A DNA stretch of 33,055 nt, from the NCBI GenBank assembly GCA_016292775.1, contig JAEDFN010000019.1, positions 1 to 33,055 of the forward strand. Reading direction: 5' to 3'. The notes below the pieces were generated by a model, which ran no database searches, was not told where the DNA came from, and worked only from the letters and a program-made list of their open reading frames with translations. Shown here one piece after another: positions 17,801 through 25,776 of the stretch. Source of the stretch: Paludibacteraceae bacterium (GTDB taxonomy: Bacteria > Bacteroidota > Bacteroidia > Bacteroidales > Paludibacteraceae). Made by a program: the position numbers and the translations under genes. The number at the start of each line of letters is the position of its first letter. Within the stretch, counting starts at the first letter, position 1.

Positions 17801-18135
17801 AAGCCGCTATGGAGGGTATGCTTGCGCCTGATATCAAAGAGGAAATTACTGCTACTCTCGAAATCCGCGAAACTTTCAAAATTACTAAAGTCGGTACTAT
17901 TGCCGGATGTAAAGTTACTGAAGGTAAAATCAAACGTACTAATAAAATACGCTTAATCCGTGATGGTATCGTTATCTATACCGGTGAACTTGCTTCCCTT
18001 AAACGTATGAAGGATGACGTAAAAGAGGTGCCTTCCGGTTATGAATGCGGATTGAATATTGCTAATTACAACGATATTAAAATTGGTGATATTATTGAAT
18101 CTTTCGAAGAAATAGAAGTGAAAAAATCTCTCTAA
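14896..18135 (+). CDS. infB: Translation initiation factor IF-2
   Basis: IF-2 places fMet-tRNA on the 30S subunit and promotes subunit joining. The 1079-residue product has a short IF2_N domain (about 1-52), a very long Lys/Glu/Asn/Thr-rich region (about 60-445) that looks disordered, a second IF2_N-like segment near 495-550, then the GTPase core. That core has GHVDHGKT at 587-594, DTPGHEAFTAMR, and NKID at 688-691, followed by domains II to IV. The octapeptide VVGKIDLD occurs twice in the linker, at 85-92 and 295-302. The gene lies 52 bp after nusA and ends the operon at a strong hairpin. Confidence 0.98.
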   Translation: MARLGQLIKKLEIGTDTAVDFLKSNGCEIKNDLNAKLDPHQEELLINKFASDEVKAELAAKKQKHDTKTDVKPEKEEVKHHTFNVVGKIDLDSVNKPASKKNVDDDTTLNNSNSANKNEEPTAESKKVEPKPVEEKVVDTPIVETKSNPIPVVETVDKNEVKSEPKAEIISQNKPEEKFEKKNIEVTEKNIETKKNETTNIPKVETTPIADKKPAEEKKETPIKEEIKPNTPAADTEEKNVVKEEKQKEIKPQIINKNKENQSVEVENNVTTTKVDTEEIFKTDSHKNSIMSPKVVGKIDLDKINTNTRPVKSDKKSQDENRSDKGKNKKKDKQNRQKAEFNDKNPKQNNAEQKSNPTTDFASNAKKDKKQKRRRINEQPVDVEAVIKGQNNQNNQNNTKPGKNSKGKNKSEAFADDSRGGRDNRDGREGKNSKKNKQKYTHALPSDDEVNSRIQKTYAELHDRNKSTKKGAQYRKEKREAIAQRQLDEAMQEQAQSKILKLTEFVTVNELATMMNKPVNEVIQTCFNAGLFVAINQRLDAEVINLVADEFGFSTEFVSADVVNAIQEEKDKEEDLVPRPPIVTVMGHVDHGKTSLLDYIRKSNVIAGEAGGITQHIGAYNVQLEDGRHITFLDTPGHEAFTAMRARGAKVTDIVIIIVAADDDVMPQTVEAINHASAAGVPIVFAINKIDKPAANPEKVKESLAAMNYLVEDWGGKYQSQDISAKKGIGVEELLEKVLIEAELLDLKANPNRRATGSVIESSLDKGRGYVATVLVSNGTLHIGDVMLAGTNYGRIKAMFNERGQRVKEAGPSEPVIVLGLNGAPQAGDNFNVFSEDHEAREIASKREQLAREQGIRTSKHTTLDEIGRRIALGNFQELNIIVKGDVDGSIEALSDSFLKLSTEEIQVNVIHKAVGQISESDVMLATASNAIIVGFQVRPSLAARKLAEKEGIEIRLYSIIYDAIEELKAAMEGMLAPDIKEEITATLEIRETFKITKVGTIAGCKVTEGKIKRTNKIRLIRDGIVIYTGELASLKRMKDDVKEVPSGYECGLNIANYNDIKIGDIIESFEEIEVKKSL

Positions 18136-18146
18136 TAATAATTTAT

Positions 18147-18194
18147 AAGGCACCGATACTTATTTTTCAAAAGTGTTGGTGCCTTTCATTTTAT
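18147..18194 (+). terminator. Terminator after infB
   Basis: A continuous 15-bp stem pairs 18147-18161 with 18171-18185 (two G-U pairs) around a 9-nt loop. The tail TTTCATTTTATTT is T-rich. It begins only 12 bp after the infB stop. The flanking A-run makes it able to act on both strands. Confidence 0.88.
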
Positions 18195-18204
18195 TTATAT
18201 CAAA

Positions 18205-18705
18205 ATGAATTTTCTCGATATTATATTACTGTTACCCTTGGTTTATGGATTAATACAAGGTATACGTCATGGTATTGTAAAAGAGTTGTCTTCATTTATC
18301 GCTATCATTATCTCAATCTATGCAGCAAAATTTTGGTCGGATGATTTAGCTGTCATTATTACCTCTATTGTCGAGATTAAGGACAAAATAGCTGTTATCA
18401 TCTCTTATATTTTTATATTTATTGTAGTATTTCTGTTGATTTCGCTCTTATCTTCTTTGATTACCAAATTACTTAAAGCGGTAATGCTAAATGGTATTAA
18501 TCGTTTCTTTGGAGCACTCTTTGGCGTTTTTAAATATGCTATAGTTATTAGCTTTATTATCAACGTATTATTGCTTGCTAAGCCATTCTTTAATATCGAA
18601 AAATATCCTGTTGTAAAAACGTCGGTTTGCTATCGCCCATTGCAAAAAATCATTCCCGTTATCTTACCGGCTATAAATTTCGACAAATTGATTGAAGATA
18701 ATTAA
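18205..18705 (+). CDS. cvpA: CvpA family inner-membrane protein
   Basis: The 166-residue product is very hydrophobic, with about four transmembrane segments (roughly 4-20, 28-46, 62-88 and 104-125) and the family-like N-terminus NFLDIILLLPLVYGLIQGIRHG cut here as two motifs: NFLDIILLLPL and GLIQGIRHG. CvpA was named for colicin V production in E. coli; the molecular role is unsettled, with envelope-stress and bile-tolerance effects reported in some bacteria. An infB-cvpA order is common in Bacteroidota. Here the gene lies between two strong terminators, and I see no promoter of its own, so it may depend on read-through. The ATG at 18205 is the first sensible start. Family assignment is probable rather than certain. 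Confidence 0.82.
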   Translation: MNFLDIILLLPLVYGLIQGIRHGIVKELSSFIAIIISIYAAKFWSDDLAVIITSIVEIKDKIAVIISYIFIFIVVFLLISLLSSLITKLLKAVMLNGINRFFGALFGVFKYAIVISFIINVLLLAKPFFNIEKYPVVKTSVCYRPLQKIIPVILPAINFDKLIEDN

Positions 18706-18750
18706 TATCTTGTGTGTTTGGTTTTAAAACACCTCGTAATATATACTATT

Positions 18751-18794
18751 AAAAATTGCCGTATTGAAATTTATTTTGCAATACGGCAATTTTT
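18751..18794 (+). terminator. Bidirectional terminator between cvpA and mraZ
   Basis: AAAAATTGCCGTATTG (18751-18766) pairs perfectly with 18779-18794, a 16-bp stem with a 12-nt loop. The A-run at the left and T-run at the right let it act in either direction. It isolates the dcw cluster from the upstream operon. Confidence 0.93.
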
Positions 18795-18929
18795 ATATTC
18801 CTCATAGATATAATGTAGTGTGTAGTGAAGAGTTAATCAGTATAGCTATTTTGTTTTTGTCCCTTATTCTGAGATTATATACCTCTTTTTTGCTTCTTTT
18901 TTTAATTTTTGTGCCGATATGATATTTTT

Positions 18930-18945
18930 GTGGGGAAAAGTGGGG
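18930..18945 (+). promoter_or_regulatory. Probable MraZ operator (two GTGGGG repeats)
   Basis: GTGGGG at 18930-18935 and at 18940-18945 form a direct repeat with 4-bp spacing, a 10-bp period that puts both on one DNA face. MraZ of E. coli binds TGGG-type repeats with 5-bp spacing and the Mycoplasma protein binds related GTG repeats, so this is very likely the autoregulatory site of the mraZ gene that follows. No third repeat is visible at the same phase. Confidence 0.75.
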
Positions 18946-18965
18946 GATAATTAAAAAAATATTCG

Positions 18966-18973
18966 TACCTTTA
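18966..18973 (+). promoter_or_regulatory. -7 element of the mraZ (dcw) promoter
   Basis: TACCTTTA differs from TAnnTTTG only in the last base and shares the preceding CG with the rimP and ftsQ promoters. The -33 position, about 20 bp upstream, is not TTTG but the second GTGGGG repeat. The predicted start near 18980 gives a leader of about 18 nt to the ATG at 18998. A second TAnnTTTG match, TATTTTTG at 18923-18930, lacks a correctly spaced -33 element. Confidence 0.6.
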
Positions 18974-18997
18974 CGCACGAATTTGGATAGTTGTATT

Positions 18998-19450
18998 ATG
19001 ACGTTTTTTACCGGTAAATCAGAATCTAAAATGGATGCAAAAGGGAGGGTATTTATCCCTGCTGCATTCCGTAAGCAACTCCCTGATAGTTACAGAGATA
19101 GGGTGGTTGTTCGGATGGATGTGTCGAACAACTATCTCGTAATATATCCGGAAAATATTTGGCAAAAAAAGGTTCTTGATTTACAAAGTCGCCTGAATGA
19201 ATGGGATTCCGACGATCAATTATTACTTATGAGATTTGTACAAGATGCCGAAATATTGGATATCGACAGTCAAGGAAGAATTCTTTTGCCAAAACGATTT
19301 ATTTCTGCAATCAATATCGTATCTGAAACCGTTTTCGTAGGTCTTGTCGATCGTATTGCTGTATGGAGTAAGGCGGATTTTCTTGCTTTTCAAGATAGTC
19401 AACCGGATTTGTCTGTAATGTTAAAGAGTAAATTATCTACCGATTTATGA
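18998..19450 (+). CDS. mraZ: Transcriptional regulator MraZ
   Basis: MraZ is a ring-forming DNA-binding protein of the SpoVT-AbrB type that controls the dcw cluster it heads. The 150-residue product has the two family repeats: MDAKGRVFIPAAFR at 12-25 and IDSQGRILLPKRF at 89-101. A TTG at 18983 would extend the frame by five codons, but that codon lies near the predicted transcription start, and MTFFTGKSESKMD is the more normal beginning. The stop overlaps the rsmH start by four bases (ATGA), which implies translational coupling. Two GTGGGG repeats just upstream are the expected self-binding site. Confidence 0.95.
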   Translation: MTFFTGKSESKMDAKGRVFIPAAFRKQLPDSYRDRVVVRMDVSNNYLVIYPENIWQKKVLDLQSRLNEWDSDDQLLLMRFVQDAEILDIDSQGRILLPKRFISAINIVSETVFVGLVDRIAVWSKADFLAFQDSQPDLSVMLKSKLSTDL

Positions 19451-20349
19451 GCGAGTATCATGTTCCAGTATTGCTAAATGAGTCAATCGAGGCTCTTGAT
19501 ATAAACCCCGACGGAATATATGTCGATGTAACTTTCGGAGGGGGCGGTCATTCTCGTGCCATCTTGGAAAAACTTTCTACCCGCGGACATCTATTCTCTT
19601 TTGACCAAGATTTGGACGCGATGAAAAATGCTTTTCAAGACGATAGATTTACTTTCGTGCGTAGCAATTTTATGTATTTGAAGAATTTTCTCAAATATTA
19701 TGGTGTGGAAAAAATAGATGGATTGCTTGCCGATTTGGGCGTAAGTTCTCACCATTTCGACGATGAAGAGAGGGGGTTTTCTTTCCGTTTCAATGCCCCT
19801 TTGGATATGAGAATGAATAAGAGCACCTCTGTTTCCGCTGCTGATGTGCTCAATACATATCCCGAAAGCAAGTTGACAAATATTTTTTCCCTCTATGGCG
19901 AGCTCTCTAATGCCAAAAAAATCGCTCATACAATTGTGCAGAAGAGGAATGATAATCCTATCATTGATACTAATCAATTACTTGATATAGTAAAACCTTA
20001 TTTTATGAGAGAAAGAGAGAAAAAAGACCTTGCAAAACTCTTTCAAGCTCTCCGCATCGAGGTAAATAACGAGATGCTGGTTCTCCGTAAAATGCTGAAT
20101 CAAACTGCAGAGGTGATGAATAGCAATGGCAAACTCGTCGTGATTACATACCATTCCCTCGAAGATAGAATTGTTAAGAATTTTATTAAAAGCGGAAATT
20201 GTGAGGGTGATATCCAAAAAGATTTTTATGGAAATATCATCTCCCCTTTCAAAGCCCTAAATAATAAGGTGATAACTCCTTCAGAAATAGAAATGAACGC
20301 TAACCCACGCTCCAGAAGTGCTAAGATGAGAGTGGCGGTAAAACAATAA
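19447..20349 (+). CDS. rsmH: 16S rRNA (cytosine(1402)-N(4))-methyltransferase RsmH
   Basis: RsmH (MraW) methylates N4 of C1402 in the 16S rRNA decoding centre, using S-adenosylmethionine. The 300-residue product starts MSEYHVPVLLNESIEAL and has the SAM-binding motif VDVTFGGGGHS at about 26-36, LLADLGVSSHHFD, GFSFRFNAPLDMRM, and the C-terminal motifs ITYHSLEDRIVKNF and NPRSRSAKMR. Length and motifs are fully typical. It overlaps mraZ by four bases and is followed five bases later by the FtsL-like gene, the standard start of a dcw cluster. Confidence 0.98.
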   Translation: MSEYHVPVLLNESIEALDINPDGIYVDVTFGGGGHSRAILEKLSTRGHLFSFDQDLDAMKNAFQDDRFTFVRSNFMYLKNFLKYYGVEKIDGLLADLGVSSHHFDDEERGFSFRFNAPLDMRMNKSTSVSAADVLNTYPESKLTNIFSLYGELSNAKKIAHTIVQKRNDNPIIDTNQLLDIVKPYFMREREKKDLAKLFQALRIEVNNEMLVLRKMLNQTAEVMNSNGKLVVITYHSLEDRIVKNFIKSGNCEGDIQKDFYGNIISPFKALNNKVITPSEIEMNANPRSRSAKMRVAVKQ

Positions 20350-20354
20350 ATTGT

Positions 20355-20927
20355 ATGAAATTTACACTTGGAAATAAACTGTTTTCGTTGCCTTTCCGTG
20401 GAAAAAAGAAGATGGATAGCACCACGCCGGCGGAAACGAAGTCTGTAAATACCGATGCTAATGTAGACGGTGCGTCTCCATTGCAAAGTGGCATCGTGTC
20501 GGGTGTAAATGTCGATAGCAATATTAATGATGGTGCATTATCTAAAAATGGCGGAATAGATAATGAGAATAAAGATAATAATACCAATAATTCAAAAAAA
20601 TCAAAGAGGAAAATCAAATTTAATACATTAATAGTTGATTTCGTTTCCGGAAAATTCATTACCAAAGATAGATTTGTAAAGCAGATTCCTTTTCTGTTTT
20701 TCTTATTCTTTCTATTATTGGTTTATGTAAATAACATCTATTCTTACAATATGTTGTTGAAGGAATTGTCTTTGAAAAAAGAAAAACTGAAGATATTGAG
20801 AATTGAGGCTATTGAGTTGGAATCGGAATTGAAGAGTAATGGTAAAAATACCGCTATTTATCAAAAACTGAATGAGGTAAATAGCTCACTTGATGTGTTA
20901 AATGAACCTATTGTTGTTATAGAATAA
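20355..20927 (+). CDS. ftsL: FtsL-like cell division protein
   Basis: A 190-residue bitopic protein in the ftsL position between rsmH and ftsI. It has a long N-terminal cytoplasmic region (1-111), rich in Asn, Asp, Ser and Gly up to about residue 78 and then Lys-rich. One transmembrane segment (about 112-128) follows, then a short periplasmic coiled coil with LKELSLKKEKLKILRIEAIE-type heptads, about 135-180. FtsL works with FtsB and FtsQ to activate FtsW-FtsI. Bacteroidota have a distinct FtsL-like family at this locus, and the topology fits it. E. coli FtsL is about 121 residues with a short cytoplasmic part, so the tail is unusually long. Its stop overlaps the ftsI ATG (TAATG). The assignment rests mainly on position and topology. 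Confidence 0.85.
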   Translation: MKFTLGNKLFSLPFRGKKKMDSTTPAETKSVNTDANVDGASPLQSGIVSGVNVDSNINDGALSKNGGIDNENKDNNTNNSKKSKRKIKFNTLIVDFVSGKFITKDRFVKQIPFLFFLFFLLLVYVNNIYSYNMLLKELSLKKEKLKILRIEAIELESELKSNGKNTAIYQKLNEVNSSLDVLNEPIVVIE

Positions 20928-23029
20928 TGAAATTTGATACAAATAGAAGAGTTCTTTTATTGTTTTGTCTGTTTATCGTTTTTATTATCGTAATATTTTG
21001 TGCATACGGATATTATAATATCTTTGAGCGAGAAGCCCTTATGAAGGAGGCTACGAAATATACGATGATAAAGAAAACAGTAGAAGCACAAAGGGGTAGT
21101 ATCTATTCCCACGATGGGAATTTGATGTCTACCAATATGCCTTTGTATAAACTTTATATGGATACTCGAGTGGAATATCTTTCCGATTGCGGCACCGATT
21201 CCGTTATCAATATTTATATCGATTCATTAAGCTATTGTCTCTCTAAGAAATTTAAAGATCGAACCCCTAAAGAGTATAAAAAATATATATTGGATGGTTT
21301 CCATAAAGGAAATAGAGCACTTCCTCTTTATCCGCGATATGTTTCTTATTTCGATTATCAAGAGGTGTCTAAATTCCCTCTTTTTCGTTTAGGAAAATAC
21401 AAGGGTGGATTAAAAGCGGAAGATGGCAGTATGCGACAACATATGTATGGTAACCTTTGCGCATCCACAATAGGCAATATTTACAAATCAACCGGAAATG
21501 GTAGAAGCGGATTGGAATATGTTTTTAACGACTATCTTAAAGGCAAAGATGGCTATGCCGATATAATTAAATTCGGCAATTACATGTTAAAACGCCCTGT
21601 TATCGAGCCTGTTGATGGTTGCGACGTTTATACAACAATAGATATCGATATTCAGGATATATGCGAGTCGGAGTTGCAACACACCTTATCTCTTTATGGA
21701 GGAGAAAGGGGTTGCATGGTGCTAATGGAGGTGAAAACCGGTAAGATTCGTGCAATAGTAGACCTGGCTCGTGCGGAAAAGGGCGTGTATGTGGAGGCGT
21801 TTGACGAACAGAATATGGCTATCTCCGACCTCTCTAATCCGGGTTCTACTTTCAAAACTATGAGCTTTATGATTGCTCTGGAAGATAATGTTTGCGATAC
21901 TAATGATATCGTGAGCACCGGTAATGGTAAATATAATTTTTATGGCTCCACTATAAAAGATTCAAACTGGAAAAAAGGCGGTCATGGTGATATTTCGGTT
22001 CATAATATTTTGGTTCAGTCGAGTAATATCGGCGTGATGAAGATTATTAATGATGCTTATAAGAAAAAACCGGAGAAATTTATTAACCGAATAGTAGATT
22101 CAAAATTTACTCAAGATATAGAAATATCCCTTCCAAATGCAAATACACCTATTTTGCCCGACCTCGAAAGCCCTAAGTGGAGTGCCATTTCTCTGCCGTG
22201 GCTCTCAATTGGTTATGAGGTGCTTGTGCCTCCTATTTATACCTTGAATTTCTACAATGCAATAGCAAATAATGGGGTTATGGTGCGCCCTTATATTGTA
22301 GAAAAGGTAGTATCTGCCGATGAAGAGGAGGTGCTTACTTTTGACACAAAGATAACTAATAGTAGTATTTGCTCTTACTCTACTCTTCGAAAATTACAAA
22401 GTATGCTTCGAGGTGTGGTGGAGTCGGATAGCGGTACTGCTCGTATGATAAATAGCGAAAAATTGAAGATAGCGGGAAAAACGGGTACTGCACAAATGCC
22501 GGATGGAGGCGAACAGATTACTTTCTGCGGATATTTCCCTTTCGATAACCCTCTCTATAGTGCCATTGTTGTAGTAAAACGCCCTTATTTTAACATTGGT
22601 GCCGGAAATATTTGCGGTAGAACGTTCTATTTAGCTGCAAAAAAAATATTTGCCATGCATCTCAAAGAGGATATCGATTCTTACGAGCAATTGCCCGATT
22701 CCGTCAATATCCCTCCGGTTAAAGCGGGTAATGCTTCTAAAGTTTCTGCCGCCCTGAAAAAACTCGATTATAGAGTGAAAGGCTCTAAAGCCAACTGGGT
22801 ATCTACCTCTTTTGTTGATGGAACTTTTGTGCCAAAAGAGGTGGAAATAATCGATGGTTTAGTGCCTAATGTTCATGGTATGGCTGCTGTCGACGCCCTA
22901 TATCTCTTAGAAAATAGCGGCTTGAGAGTTATGCTTTATGGCTCGGGTAGAGTAGTGTCGCAGTCTATTTCCCCGGGTGTTAAAGTTAAAAAAGGAGAAA
23001 CTATACATATTACTTTGAAAAATAGATAA
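20927..23029 (+). CDS. ftsI: Peptidoglycan D,D-transpeptidase FtsI (PBP3) with PASTA domain
   Basis: FtsI cross-links septal peptidoglycan in the periplasm and partners FtsW. The 700-residue product has an N-terminal membrane anchor (about 8-30), a pedestal domain starting near VEAQRGSIYSHDG (52-64), and the transpeptidase domain. The catalytic motifs are intact: STFK with Ser307, SSN at 365-367, and KTG at 518-520. A single PASTA-type domain ends the protein (about 644-700, GLVPNVHGMAAVDALYLLE), a form found in Bacteroidota and Gram-positives but not in E. coli. It overlaps ftsL by one base. It lies 88 bp before murE, a gap in which I see no promoter or terminator. Confidence 0.97.
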   Translation: MKFDTNRRVLLLFCLFIVFIIVIFCAYGYYNIFEREALMKEATKYTMIKKTVEAQRGSIYSHDGNLMSTNMPLYKLYMDTRVEYLSDCGTDSVINIYIDSLSYCLSKKFKDRTPKEYKKYILDGFHKGNRALPLYPRYVSYFDYQEVSKFPLFRLGKYKGGLKAEDGSMRQHMYGNLCASTIGNIYKSTGNGRSGLEYVFNDYLKGKDGYADIIKFGNYMLKRPVIEPVDGCDVYTTIDIDIQDICESELQHTLSLYGGERGCMVLMEVKTGKIRAIVDLARAEKGVYVEAFDEQNMAISDLSNPGSTFKTMSFMIALEDNVCDTNDIVSTGNGKYNFYGSTIKDSNWKKGGHGDISVHNILVQSSNIGVMKIINDAYKKKPEKFINRIVDSKFTQDIEISLPNANTPILPDLESPKWSAISLPWLSIGYEVLVPPIYTLNFYNAIANNGVMVRPYIVEKVVSADEEEVLTFDTKITNSSICSYSTLRKLQSMLRGVVESDSGTARMINSEKLKIAGKTGTAQMPDGGEQITFCGYFPFDNPLYSAIVVVKRPYFNIGAGNICGRTFYLAAKKIFAMHLKEDIDSYEQLPDSVNIPPVKAGNASKVSAALKKLDYRVKGSKANWVSTSFVDGTFVPKEVEIIDGLVPNVHGMAAVDALYLLENSGLRVMLYGSGRVVSQSISPGVKVKKGETIHITLKNR

Positions 23030-23117
23030 CATCCCTATTGATTTTAGGCTTATTCTTATCGAACCTGTTTTTTGTTGTTGAAATATTTATTTGATATAGA
23101 TTAAATACATTATTATA

Positions 23118-24560
23118 ATGTTACTGAATAAAATTTTAGAAAATATTGAAGTTCTAAATAGCGTCTCAAAAAATGTTGAGATTACAGATGTAGTTTTTGA
23201 CTCTCGAAAAGTTAAGTCAGGAGCTCTTTTTGTTGCTACACGAGGTACTGCTGTTGATGGGCACGACTTCATACCAAGTGCCGTTGCTAATGGTGCTGTT
23301 GCCGTTATTTGCGAACAATTGCCGGAATCCGCCTCTGCTGATGTGGCTTTTATTCTGGTGAAGAGCAGTGCCGATGCTTTGGGTATTGCCGTTCATAATT
23401 TCTTTGGTCGCCCTTCGGAAAATATCACTTTAGTAGGCGTCACCGGTACTAATGGTAAAACTACTATTGCCACCCTTTTATATAAGCTCTTTAAAGAATT
23501 GGGGTATAAAACGGGGTTGCTCTCTACTGTATGTAATTATGTGGTAGAAGAGGCAATACCTTCAACACATACCACTCCCGACCCTCTGGAATTAAATGCT
23601 TTATTGGCGCAAATGGTGGATGCCGGATGTGAATATGCCTTTATGGAGGTGAGCTCTCATGCTGTAGATCAACGCCGTATAGCGGGTTTGTCGTTTAATG
23701 GTGCCATTTTTACTAATCTCACTCGCGACCACCTCGATTACCATAAAACTTTTGACAATTATCTCAAAGCAAAAAAGAGATTTTTCGACGATTTGCCTGC
23801 TTCCGCTTTCTCTCTTGTAAATGTAGATGATAAAAACGGCATGGTAATGTTGCAGAATACGAAATCGAAAAAATGCAGTTATGCTCTCCGCTCTATGGCC
23901 GATTTCTCTGCCAAAATCCTCGAAGATTCATTCTCCGGAATGCTGCTTAATATATGTGGAAAAGAGGTGTTTATGCCTTTTGTCGGAAAGTTCAATGCTT
24001 ATAATTTGCTCGCTGTTTATGGTGCTGCCGTATTGCTCGGAGCCGATGCCGAAGAGGTGTTGAGAGTGCTCTCTTATCAACATGCCGTCTCCGGACGTTT
24101 CGATGCTATCAATGCCCCTAAAGGCTTTACTGCTATTGTAGATTATGCTCATACCCCGGATGCTCTTACTAATGTTATTAATACTATTAACGAAATTCGT
24201 GCGGGTGAATCGGAACTTATTACCGTTGTAGGTTGCGGTGGAAACAGGGATAAAGGTAAACGTCCTATTATGGCTAAAGAAGCTGTAAAAGGTTCTGATA
24301 GAGTTATTCTTACAAGTGATAACCCACGCCATGAAAATCCTGCCGATATTTTGAATGATATGATAGCCGGTCTCGATGATGACGAGAAAAAAAGAGTACT
24401 CGTTATCGAAGACCGACGTCAAGCTATACGTACCGCTTGCGCTTTGGCTAAAAAGTCCGACGTCGTTCTCGTTGCCGGTAAGGGCCATGAAGATTACCAA
24501 ATTATCGGTGATGTCAAACATCATTTCGATGATAAAGAAGAAATTATTGCATGTTTTTAA
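23118..24560 (+). CDS. murE: UDP-MurNAc-tripeptide synthetase MurE (meso-diaminopimelate-adding)
   Basis: MurE adds the third amino acid to UDP-MurNAc-L-Ala-D-Glu in the cytoplasm. The 480-residue product has the N-terminal substrate domain, the ATP-binding P-loop GVTGTNGKTT at 107-116, the carbamylated-lysine motif around Lys219 (NYLKAKKRFF), and the C-terminal domain. That domain has DNPR at 401-404, the signature of enzymes that use meso-diaminopimelate rather than lysine, so a Gram-negative type peptidoglycan is predicted. Length is usual. The mraY ATG follows 14 bp after the stop. Confidence 0.97.
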   Translation: MLLNKILENIEVLNSVSKNVEITDVVFDSRKVKSGALFVATRGTAVDGHDFIPSAVANGAVAVICEQLPESASADVAFILVKSSADALGIAVHNFFGRPSENITLVGVTGTNGKTTIATLLYKLFKELGYKTGLLSTVCNYVVEEAIPSTHTTPDPLELNALLAQMVDAGCEYAFMEVSSHAVDQRRIAGLSFNGAIFTNLTRDHLDYHKTFDNYLKAKKRFFDDLPASAFSLVNVDDKNGMVMLQNTKSKKCSYALRSMADFSAKILEDSFSGMLLNICGKEVFMPFVGKFNAYNLLAVYGAAVLLGADAEEVLRVLSYQHAVSGRFDAINAPKGFTAIVDYAHTPDALTNVINTINEIRAGESELITVVGCGGNRDKGKRPIMAKEAVKGSDRVILTSDNPRHENPADILNDMIAGLDDDEKKRVLVIEDRRQAIRTACALAKKSDVVLVAGKGHEDYQIIGDVKHHFDDKEEIIACF

Positions 24561-24574
24561 TATAGTTGGATATT

Positions 24575-25774
24575 ATGTTTTACTATTTGTTTTCTTATCT
24601 TGATTCAGCTTTTGATATGCCGGGTGCCGGCGTATTCTCGTACATCTCTTTCCGTGCGGTGATGTCGTTTATTACCGCTCTGTTCGTGTCAATATATTTC
24701 GGTAAGAGATTTATATATTATCTTCAACGTAAACAGATTGGTGAGGAAATTAGAGATTTGGATTTAGAGGGTCAAAAGGCAAAAAAAGGTACCCCTACTA
24801 TGGGCGGTATTATTATTCTATTGGCAATCCTCGTTCCGGTATTGCTTTTTTCCGTACTGCATAATATTTATATTGTGTTGATGATTATTACCACTATTTG
24901 GCTTGGTGGACTTGGGTTTATCGACGATTATATAAAGGTTTTTCGCCACAATAAAGAGGGGCTTCACGGTAAGTTTAAAATCATTGCTCAAGTAGGTGTA
25001 GGTCTTATCGTTGGTCTTGTTCTCTATTTTAGTCCGGACGTGATAATATATGGTGAGGGTAAATCTACTGCCACTACCATTCCGTTCTTTAAATTTTCCG
25101 ATTTCGATTATGCCGATTTATTTGTTTGGGCTGGCGAATATGCTCATTCTTTAGGTTGGATTTTCTTCGTTTTCGTTACAATTTTCGTGGTTACTGCAGT
25201 GTCAAACGGGGCAAATCTTACAGATGGCCTCGATGGATTGGCTACCGGTTCTTCGGCTATTCAAGGGGTAGTACTCTGTATCCTTGCATATTTTTCCGGA
25301 AATATCAAGTATGCCGATTATCTCGATATCATGTATATACCGGGGTCCGGCGAATTGGTGGTCTTCGCTGCTGCATTTATAGGTGCTACTATCGGCTTTT
25401 TGTGGTTTAATGCAAATCCGGCTCAAGTATTTATGGGCGATACCGGTAGCCTTGCTCTCGGTGGTATCATCGCCGTTTTCGCTATTATTATTCACAAAGA
25501 GTTGCTACTCCCTATCCTTAGTGGTATTTTCCTTGTAGAATCGTTATCAGTAATAATGCAAACTTCTTATTTTAAATTTACTAAAAAGAAGTATGGCGAG
25601 GGTAGACGTATTTTTAAAATGGCACCTTTACATCACCACTTCCAAAAAGTGGGTGTGCCTGCCGTTTTTACTAAACCTGTTAATGGTATCCCGGAAAATA
25701 AAATAACTATGAGATTTTGGATTGTCGGTCTGTTATTGGCTGCGTTCACTTTGATAACTTTAAAATTGCGTTGA
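24575..25774 (+). CDS. mraY: Phospho-MurNAc-pentapeptide transferase MraY
   Basis: MraY transfers phospho-MurNAc-pentapeptide to undecaprenyl phosphate, making lipid I at the inner membrane. From the ATG at 24575 it has 399 residues and about ten transmembrane segments. Diagnostic motifs are present: KKGTPTMGG at 70-78, the catalytic Asp pair in FIDDYIK (Asp117, Asp118), NLTDGLDGLATG from 214, and LHHHFQK at 352-358. A TTG at 24566 would add three residues, but the ATG gives the more normal MFYYLF start. murD begins two bases after the stop, so the two are probably translationally coupled. Confidence 0.97.
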   Translation: MFYYLFSYLDSAFDMPGAGVFSYISFRAVMSFITALFVSIYFGKRFIYYLQRKQIGEEIRDLDLEGQKAKKGTPTMGGIIILLAILVPVLLFSVLHNIYIVLMIITTIWLGGLGFIDDYIKVFRHNKEGLHGKFKIIAQVGVGLIVGLVLYFSPDVIIYGEGKSTATTIPFFKFSDFDYADLFVWAGEYAHSLGWIFFVFVTIFVVTAVSNGANLTDGLDGLATGSSAIQGVVLCILAYFSGNIKYADYLDIMYIPGSGELVVFAAAFIGATIGFLWFNANPAQVFMGDTGSLALGGIIAVFAIIIHKELLLPILSGIFLVESLSVIMQTSYFKFTKKKYGEGRRIFKMAPLHHHFQKVGVPAVFTKPVNGIPENKITMRFWIVGLLLAAFTLITLKLR

Positions 25775-25776
25775 TT

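Noticed and set aside
18923..18930. TATTTTTG as the main mraZ promoter
   Set aside because: It fits TAnnTTTG, but the nearest TTTG words upstream stand about 11 and 30 bp away instead of about 20. The TACCTTTA at 18966 is better placed for the ATG at 18998.
23030..23117. Possible promoter in the ftsI-murE gap
   Set aside because: TTTATTTG at 23086 has one mismatch and the TTTG before it is only 11 bp away; this is not enough to call.
25717..25776. Upstream start for murD inside mraY
   Set aside because: The ATG at 25777 gives the conserved MurD N-terminus directly after the mraY stop; the extra 20 residues are the mraY end read in another frame.
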